Part shown: positions 56,678-64,000 of the stretch, one piece after another
Layout of the letters: each line of letters opens with the position of its first letter
Numbering within the stretch: the first letter of the stretch is position 1
Assembly (NCBI GenBank): GCA_963810555.1
Contig: CAWENX010000021.1
Span: 229,575 to 293,574, forward strand
Source of the DNA: G963677325 sp963810555
GTDB lineage: Bacteria; Bacteroidota; Bacteroidia; Bacteroidales; Prolixibacteraceae
Length of the DNA: 64,000 nt
Direction: 5' to 3'
Notes under the pieces: model-generated
The model's input: only the letters and a program-made list of their open reading frames with translations
Databases searched by the model: none
What the model was told of the DNA's origin: nothing
Position numbers and translations under genes: made by a program

Positions 56678-57962
56678 ATGAGGCTTCCGTTTATTAAAAA
56701 AATTGACAAACATTCGACTTCATCGATGATCATTTATTTAAATTCATCCCAGATGATTTCGAATATAGTAAGGATAATAAGCGGGATTATTAGTTGCAAG
56801 GTTTGTGCTTCCCGAGATGCTGGGAACATTCAATGGCGTTGGGATCATTATGGGCTATTTACCTGTTCTTCAATTGGGCGTGATGAATGGCCTGAACCGG
56901 GAACTTCCCTATTGCTTTGGCAAAGGGGAAGTTGAAAAGGCTAAAAGATATGCTTCTGTCGCCCAATTCTGGGAGGTTGCGCTATCATTAATGTCATTTA
57001 CAATTTTAACTTTAATAGCGATTTATTATCTTTTTCAAGCTCAATATTTTTACGCTGCAGCTTTTTTTGCTTACGGATTGTCTTCAATATATCATTACTA
57101 CGGACTTAACTATCTTCAGATTTTATTTCGTACCAATCACGATTTTAATAAGTTATCAAATATTTCACTGATTATTGCGTTTGTTACCCTGATAACAGTC
57201 GTATTTGTCTGGAAGTGGCTGTTTTACGGATTATGCATCAGAAGTATAATTCTTGTAGCAGTTGAAATGTACTTTCTGTGGAAATGGAAACCGTTATTTG
57301 TAATTCCCTTATGGGATTTCAATTAATGAAAGAGATTGTCAGAGTTGGAATGCCCATTTTTATTGTCAGGTATAGTTTATGCTCTTTGGACAACCCTGGA
57401 GAATACCTTGATTTTGAAGATGGGCGGTGCAGAACAATATGGCCTTTTCTCCCTTGCTTTAATGGCTGGAAGTTCTTTAGGAATATATTACATCCTCGGT
57501 AGAACAAGTAACATATCCCAAAATGTCCTATGAATATGGAACAGGAAAAGGTATCAATGATCTTTTGAAATTATCATATAAACCAATTTTATATACTTTT
57601 CTTTTTTTGATACCCACAATTTTTATTGGATGGATTATCCTTCCTTTTTTTGTTAACTGGCTTCTTCCAAAATATGTAATGGCATTGAAGCAGCCCGCTG
57701 GACTTTGCTGCTGCTGTTTGTTGCAATATGGGGTGTCAACAACAATATCTTCAATGTTGTAAAAAAGCAGAAAGATTTTCTTTTTTCAATTATTGCCGGA
57801 ATGGTTGTCTTTACTGTTGTGCTATTGGGATTATACCATTTAAAAGGTTTTTCTTTGGTCATTTTCCCTCAGGCGATGTTAATAGGGAAAGGTGTTCAGG
57901 TGATTATCGCCTATTTGTTTATTATGAATTATCAGAGAAATCCGAATCTTATCAAAAGTTAA
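56678..57962 (+). pseudogene. Polysaccharide flippase (Wzx-like), copy 1, frame-broken
   Basis: Segments assemble to a MOP-type flippase: MISNIVRIISGII, then LPEMLGTFNGVGIIMGYLPV and LGVMNGLNRELPYCFGKGE (the conserved N-R-x-L-P region), YFYAAAFFAYGL, then in other frames LENTLILKMGGAEQYGLFSL, YPKMSYEYGTGKGINDLLKL and WTLLLLFVAIWGVNNNIFNV to the end. Frame changes occur near 56800, 57325, 57370, 57520 and 57690. Such proteins flip lipid-linked oligosaccharide units across the inner membrane. A second flippase follows at about 60960. Confidence 0.78.
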
Positions 57963-57971
57963 GATAAATTT

Positions 57972-59371
57972 ATGCAGCGGAAAGACATAAAACATTTATT
58001 GATAGAGAGATACCTGAACAAAGTTAAATTTAATGGCATCAGGATTGGCAGCCTGATAGCTTACTATTATGCTTTGAATTTCATGAACAAACAACATGCA
58101 CGACCGGTATTTACGAATTTGCTGGTTCTACTTAAATATGTTCTCACTCTTTGGAATAATAAAAAAGCAGAACCGTTCAGAGCCGATTTTATTTTCACAA
58201 AAATAACTAACCGTTTTCATTTCAATGCCTTGATGGATCCGTTAATCGTTCATTATTACAATAAAAGTGTCATTGTATGCGATGATGGCTCTTTCGACAA
58301 AAACAAATTTGACATTCAGGATATTCAAAAAAGAGCAATTGGCTTTGAACAAACCAATTCAAATCACAGTAAAGACGCAGGCAAAATATTGAGGACAGTT
58401 TTTACAGCGTTCTATCTGTTGATTAAAAACAGGAAAAGGTTAAGGCTTTCATTTCCTGAAGTCGTTTATTTTGGTAATAATCTGTTTTTTCAGCTTCGGA
58501 GAACTTCATTCTGGGATCATTATTTTAATGTCGCTGAGAAAAACCATTATGTCTGGTAACAGAATTTGACAGATTTAACGAAACTGCGCCTCATAGTACT
58601 GGCTGCAAAAAACATAAAATACGAACCATAACATTGATTCACGGGGTAATTGAAGATTATAGCCTCACTCCGTTTCTTGCCGATTATATATTTTGTTGGG
58701 GTGAAAGTCAGAAATCCCAATTAATTGACAGGAATGTTGATCCGAGGCGGATATTTATTACCGGAAATCCAATGTTTGATTTTAAGGGAAAGGATGGCTA
58801 TCCCGATGATCGTGCCAACAAAGACCTAACATTTGTTTAGGCATTAGTCCGGACCTCGATAATCATTTAATGATTGAACTTTTTGCTTCAACTCTAAACC
58901 TTTTGAACAATCCAGAGGGATAATTAAGTTGCATCCAAGTCTTGATAAAGATGATTTTCAGTGGATTGAAACCATTTCATCAAAATTGGAGGTTTTGGCT
59001 TCCTCAGATATTAAGAATAGCGATCTGTTCAGAAATATTGATCTTTTGATTATAAATGATAGTGGAATTGCCAATGAAGGGTTGGCCGCAGGGATACCGG
59101 TGTAATTTTGGCGCCGGATTGTATTCCTAAACTTAATAACTTTCAAAATGAGTTAATCCAGGTAGCGGGTTGTCGTCTGGCAACAAACAAGGAAGAGTTG
59201 ATCGATGTTTTTAATGAGATCGCAGCCAATCCAATCCAATTCAGATCCAGTGCAATAAAGAAAAGCAAGAGATATTTGAAGATGCTTTACGATATGACAG
59301 GCAAAGATTCTGTGAATGCGATGATTTCACAAATTGACAAAATATCAATAGGTGAATTAAATAGATCATGA
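57972..59371 (+). pseudogene. GT-B glycosyl/polysialyl-type transferase, frame-broken
   Basis: One gene is split into at least four pieces. The N-terminal part runs from MQRKDIKHLLIERYLNKVKF to NVAEKNHYV. A middle part has LIHGVIEDYSLTPFLADYIF, CWGESQKSQLI and IFITGNPMFD. A late part has IIKLHPSLDKDDFQWIE, LLIINDSGIANEGLAAGIPV and VILAPDCIPKLNNFQNE. The HG, H-P-S-L-D and N-D-S-G-x-x-x-E-G motifs match the CDP-glycerol/polysialyltransferase-like GT-B group, whose donors include CMP-sialic acids. This fits use of a CMP-nonulosonate made earlier in the locus. The last stop overlaps the next start (ATGA). Confidence 0.75.
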
Positions 59372-60172
59372 ACAGTCTAAGAGTTAGTTACAATCGAACA
59401 TTTATGGATACTCCAAAGAACTTTTATCCTTTTTTTTCCATAATCACGGTATGTTATAATAGTGAGATTACGATCGCTGATACTATAGATTCTGTACTTA
59501 ACCAAAGTTACAATGATATTGAATATATAATAATTGATGCGTTATCAACGGATAAAACCATGAGATTATTCAATCCTATGAATATAAGTTTCAGGAGAAG
59601 GGAATTGCCTATAAATGGATCAGTGAAAAAGATAAAGGGATTTACGATGCCATGAATAAGGGAATAAATATGGCGAAAGGCCATCTTATCGGAATTATTA
59701 ACAGTGATGATTGGTATACCTCCAACGCGCTTGAAATAGTTGCTGAAGTATATAGCAGAAATCCTCAGTGTCACGTTTTCCATGGATTAATCAAATATTG
59801 GGAAAACGATAAATTGTATTATATTAAAGGTGTATCTGATAATTTTTTCCCCTGGAAGTACCACCTCATCCCACTTGCTTTATCTTAAAATCAGTATATG
59901 AGTCTGTAGGTCATTATGATACAAGATATAAAATAGCCGCTGATAATGATATGCTGATTCGGTTTAATTAGCCGGTTTTTCTTATTTAATTGAAGAAATC
60001 ATCGCGAATTTCCGAACGGCGGAGCTCCTCAAAATTTCTATTCCCAATCGAATCCTTGAAAATTAAAGAAAATACAAATATATTCCTTCTTAAGGTATTT
60101 CTTATTAATGTCAATTTATAGTATTTTAAATTATGTTTTCAGCGTATACCGGCAAATAAAGTCTATAAGTGA
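59368..60172 (+). pseudogene. GT2 glycosyltransferase, frame-broken
   Basis: The N-terminal YPFFSIITVCYNSEITIADTI, SVLNQSYNDIEYIIIDALST is the classical GT2 opening. After a shift at about 59570-59640 the frame gives KGIYDAMNKGINMAKGHLIG, then IINSDDWYTSNALEIVAE (the DD metal site) and CHVFHGLIKYW. Further shifts near 59880 and 59950 lead to YESVGHYDTRYKIAADNDML and a tail with QRIPANKVYK. The transferred sugar is unknown. Confidence 0.78.
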
Positions 60173-60320
60173 TAACAGGATATTGACCAACATATCTGAC
60201 CGGAATTGGGAACGAAGATGAAGGATCTTTCCAACAATCCGGGTAATTTTTGACTATATAAGTCGCTTATGTTGACAGATAAAAATTACTTTAACTTAAT
60301 CAATTTAATTTAAAAATCCG

Positions 60321-60930
60321 ATGATTGGTTTATTAAAATCTAAACTTAAAAAAATACTCATAATCATCGTAACAAGAGAGATTAAAAGGAAAGTTACCTT
60401 AAAAGGGGAAAAATATAATTTTCAACGCTGCAGTAGGATATTACTGAAGGATGGGTCCACAAAAGATAGCATTATCCTGGGAAACAATGTTACGATGTAT
60501 GGTCGTTTGGAGTCACAGGCGGGAGGAAATATTACTATTGGCGACTACGTTTTAATAAAAATAGTGGCTCTGTGATTGGGCGGTAAATTCCATAATAATA
60601 GGTTCTTATTCGATGATCTCTAATTATGTCACTATTATGGATAACAATAATCATCCGGTTAATCCCGATGACAGGAAATGGATGCGACAACTGCCGTTGA
60701 ATTCTTCCTTTCCGATTATGGCGTTATTCTGATTCCAAACCGGTTGTAGTCGGAGAGAATGTCTGGATTGGAATAAATTCAAGAATCAACAAAGGGGTTA
60801 CTATAGGGGACAACTCATAATTGCTGCCAATGCCGTGGTTACAAAAGATGTTCCGCCTAACAGCATTGCTGCAGGGAACCCTGCGAGAATTGTGAAGACG
60901 AACATTGAAAATATCCAGCGGCGATTTTAA
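60321..60930 (+). pseudogene. Hexapeptide-repeat acetyltransferase, frame-broken
   Basis: The reading starts at ATG 60321 and gives an N-terminal helix, then left-handed beta-helix repeats (SIILGNNVTMYGRLESQAGG, NITIGDYVL). After shifts near 60560 and 60585 it continues with SYSMISNYVTIMDNNNHPVN, PVVVGENVWIGINSRINKGV and AANAVVTKDVPPNSIAAGNP, the standard C-terminal motif of maltose/galactoside-type acetyltransferases. A catalytic His is in NNHPVN. O-acetylation of the glycan is the likely role. Confidence 0.78.
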
Positions 60931-60959
60931 AATATCTAAATAGGAAACAAATCAATTCT

Positions 60960-62256
60960 TTGTGGAATACAGACAAAATCATAGCATCAGCAGTACCCAG
61001 AAATTAGCAGGCTCACTTGTTGCAGGGAAATTCTCTTGCTTTGGTTATCACCTTTGTTATCCCGATGTTCTCACCCGGTTTCTTTCTAAGGAAGATTATG
61101 GTTTGTATGCCCAGCTTTTTACTGTTATAACTTTTTTACCGGTTTTTTTGGATTTGGCATTGCCTCTAATCTCTATTATTTTTATCCGACCGGTAACTGT
61201 ATGGAAAGACGGACTTATGTTTTTCAGACTCTCCTTTTGATGCTTGTCTTATCTGGAGTAGCGGCTTTGGTGATGGCTTTTCCTGTCTTTCGGAACTTAC
61301 TTGTTGGCAAAGGAGAATTCGAGCAATTATACTTTGATCATTATTATTTTGGTAATGATCATGATCCCTACAAATATCATTGGACGGTTGTATGTGGTGA
61401 AGAAAGACTATAGAACAACCATAATGTATCCGGTGATTGAAATAATTTTCAGAACTTCCTGGAATTATTTTTGTTCTTATTCAACCAGGAGTTAATTCAG
61501 TTTTTAATGCAATGATAATATCTTCAATATTAATACTATTTTTTATACTGTTTTATATATTTAAGGATATCGGTTTTCATAATATTTTTATGCCAATTCA
61601 AAAGAATATATTGCATAAACAGATTGCTTACGGTTTGCCTTTTGGAATGGCTGTGTCGATAAATACCTTCGCCAGGATGTTTGATAAGCTTTTGTGCATC
61701 TCTTATCCGACCACCACGACTTACGCCACATATGCCATAGCCTTTTACGGAATCCGGGAATACAACAGATTTATGCTTCATTGTCACAGGTGGCAATAGT
61801 CCGGATGACTGAAAATATACAGAATGGGAACAAAAAGGAGGCGCTAAGAATTTACAAGAAAATGGTTACACAAACCTATTTGTTTTCTGTCCCGGCCATT
61901 TTAATTGTCTCTTTGTATGCGAAAAAAATTATTGTGTTCCTTTTTACGGATAAGTTTGTTGACTCTACTCATCTTTTTCAGGCTTATCTTGGAACCATTC
62001 TATCGTAATGTTGGGGGTAGGTTTAATTCTAAGAGCATCCGGAGAAACCAAATTTACCTTCAGGGCTTATTTGTTTAGCGCTTTAATGACCATTCCTTTG
62101 ACTTTCTTTTTAATCTCACATTACGGAGTATGGGGGGCAATGAGCAGCGCAATTTTAAGTTTTGTCTGGCCCTATGTTATTTATGATAATAAAGGAAATA
62201 AGATTAATGGAAAGCAGATTGAAGGATTTCCTTTTGGCATAAAATGTCCAAAATAA
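60960..62256 (+). pseudogene. Polysaccharide flippase (Wzx-like), copy 2, frame-broken
   Basis: Segments include LTRFLSKEDYGLYAQLFTVI (the conserved R-x-L-x-x-x-D-Y/F-G motif of Wzx/MurJ-like flippases), LVLSGVAALVMAFPVFRNLL, LPFGMAVSINTFARMFDKLL, then ENIQNGNKKEALRIYKKMVT, FTDKFVDSTHLFQAYL and SHYGVWGAMSSAILSF to a stop at 62254-62256. At least five frame changes separate them. The start is uncertain within about 60 bp. Having two flippases in one locus is unusual unless two glycan gene sets adjoin. Confidence 0.75.
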
Positions 62257-63701
62257 TAATTATTTCATTTCTTGTTTTAGTACCATTTCTGTTCGTCGAA
62301 TTAAGTTTTTCATTCGGGATTGTTTATCCGGATTAATGGCCGTCCTCTTATCTTTTAATTGTTGCACTCTTTGAATTGAAATACGGATTATTTATCTTGA
62401 ACCGGAGCAAATCCGAAATATTTTTCAAAAACTTAAAAATAAATACCGTATAGTTAGGGTTAATTTTTAAATTGACAAATCATGTCAATCGATATAACAT
62501 TGAATTTCTACTATCAATATGCAATTTCTTAATCAATTACAGAGGATCACTCTTTGTATTTTCTTTTTTTCCATTAACTTCGAGATGTGGTATCCTTTTA
62601 ATTCCGGATAATTTTTCAGTTGCCGCGTTAACTGCTATCCTCTATTTTATTACCGTAATTCCGCAATTTAAACAGTTTATTCGTACCGAACATCTAGAGA
62701 AAATCCTGCCGCCAATATTTATTTTTTTTGGATTGGCCACAGTTATAAGTTTGGTCAATGTTAATGAATTTTATTCTGTTTTCTTTGAAGATCCATGTTT
62801 CTTAATATTGTTCTTTTCTGGTTTATTATTAACCATGTGCGGAAAGATTATCTGATTCTGGATGTGGCTATATTGAGCTTCGCATTAGGATCAGTTGTAC
62901 TTACACTTTTGTACTTATGCAAATATAGGAAACGAATTATACGGGTGATAGGCTTACAATGTTTGGGGATAATCAAAATTTTATTGGACTCCGGGTCGCT
63001 GTTGCATCAATTGTCCTTCTTGTATTAGCAGTTCAAAATCGATTAAAATTAGGCCGGCATCGTTATTTATTCTAAATTTTTTGTCCATTTAAACTAAATT
63101 TTATCGCGAAAAGGGTTTCCGCGTATCAGTTATCTCTTTCTTCTTGCCTTTGTTTCGGGCAAACTTTGATTCAAATCAAAAAATAATTGGAGTAAAGTTG
63201 CAATTATTACAGGAGGCGTACTGTTTCTTATACTTTTAGTTTCAATATTGTTACAAACGGAAATATTATGGGAACGTTTGTTAAGGACTGCCAGTTCAGG
63301 ATATTTGGGAACACGGGACGTAATCTGGAATAAATATTTTTCTGCTGATTCTGAAGAATCCTAATCTCGGCGTCGGGGTTACTGGTTATGTGCAATTTTC
63401 AACTTTTATTTATGGTAGTTATTACAGCCCTCACAATGTTATTCTTTAAGTGCTTCGCTATACCGGAATTGTCGGACTTACTATTTATTTATATTTTCTG
63501 TATCATGTTTTTATTATTGGTTACCGGATTTATCAAAAAAATGGATGGTTATTGCCTTTATTGCTTGTTTTGCCATCAATAGGCATGCTCCTTAGCGGGC
63601 ATTTACTTGATGTAAAACTTGGATGGATAATTCTTGCCTATATCGTAAGTGCTTCAGCGATAAAATATCGGGATAGACCTGGGATAATGAGGCCATTGTA
63701 A
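62244..63701 (+). pseudogene. O-antigen ligase/polymerase-like protein, frame-broken
   Basis: An ATG at 62244 overlaps the flippase stop. Hydrophobic helices follow in changing frames (RCGILLIPDNFSVAALTAIL, PPIFIFFGLATVISLVNVNE, LDVAILSFALGSVVLTLLYL). Near 63285 comes ASSGYLGTRDVIWNKYF, then NLGVGVTGYV, and SPHNVIL plus VLRYTGIVGLTIYLYFLYHV. These are the Wzy_C (O-antigen ligase) landmarks: a periplasmic R...W loop and the P-H-N with conserved His. At least six frame changes are needed. It would polymerise or ligate the glycan. Confidence 0.75.
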
Positions 63702-64000
63702 GTTCTATCCGTAATAGGTAGCATAGAATAAAATGTGTTTAATTTAGTGAAATTTTAATTTATAGTAATGTCCCAAAGATAAATATCCCACAAATGATTA
63801 GAATTAAAATGCTTTATGGGTAGCTTTCCAGTATTTTGATAAATGTAATTATTCGGAGATTTCTTGTTTTTGAATCATAAATCTAATTATAAATAGTTTG
63901 TTACTTCGATCGATGTGAAAGATTAGATGGGGCTTTTTGATCGGATTCCCATTGACGTTTTCAGTTTTTTTGTTCGTTAACTAGATAATCATCATACAAA
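63702..64000. other. A+T-rich end of the window
   Basis: No gene, repeat or RNA can be supported in the last 300 bp. Confidence 0.6.

Overview
The window looks like a chromosomal contig from an anaerobic or metagenomic Bacteroidota (Bacteroidales-like) bacterium. The evidence is several -7 boxes of the TAnnTTTG type, a tRNA-Leu(GAG), PD40/OmpA and PQQ-like secreted proteins, lipoproteins with short Bacteroidota-style lipoboxes, a dapA/DUF6913-like/ligA block, and spacers filled with 7-8 bp word repeats. No taxonomic marker such as rRNA is present.

Layout. 0-10.9 kb: the end of an HMGL-like aldolase gene, a small lipoprotein, a four-PAS protein without a kinase domain, a PQQ-type propeller, class II fructose-bisphosphate aldolase, a 213-bp MITE-like element, an OmpA/PD40 envelope protein, an Nramp metal transporter and a methyltransferase. 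10.9-19 kb: a frame-broken agmatine deiminase, a second PQQ propeller, a REP/RAYT element with an amber codon, dapA (frame-broken), a DUF6913-like gene, ligA and a palindrome-rich spacer. 19-31 kb: a cobalamin riboswitch driving a Cys-rich CWC protein and a DUF4465-like lipoprotein, then slyD, aroC, an RND efflux operon and an APC permease. 31-36 kb: a giant TPR gene with twelve near-identical 61-residue units, a lipoprotein and tRNA-Leu.

36.7-63.7 kb: one long + strand surface-glycan locus, visibly more A+T-rich. It opens with nonulosonic (legionaminic-type) acid genes: a LegC aminotransferase, a NeuD-type acetyltransferase, a glycosyltransferase, a LegI/NeuB synthase, and a fusion of a CMP-sugar synthetase with a CBS/nucleotidyltransferase of the PtmE type. 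Next comes a DltA-C-B-D-like set: an adenylation enzyme, GNAT, carrier protein, MBOAT and an SGNH/DltD-like protein. This set has a partly decayed tandem copy of the GNAT-carrier segment. It is the best candidate for an undescribed system, a carrier-protein route that adds an (N-acyl)aminoacyl or acyl group to the glycan. A UbiA/HAD/GT-C trio then suggests a polyprenyl-phosphate sugar donor. DUF4910, radical SAM, two flippases, further glycosyltransferases, an acetyltransferase and an O-antigen ligase/polymerase follow.

Many genes are split by single-base frameshifts (aguA, dapA, the TPR gene, legI, MBOAT and nearly everything after 56 kb). Because dapA and legI are hit, and because two TPR breaks carry the same merged-looking hexamer, I favour assembly or sequencing indels for many of them. 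True decay cannot be excluded in the glycan locus. Genes are typed 'pseudogene' when the sequence as given does not encode one continuous frame. All functions are inferred from motifs read by eye; no database search was run.
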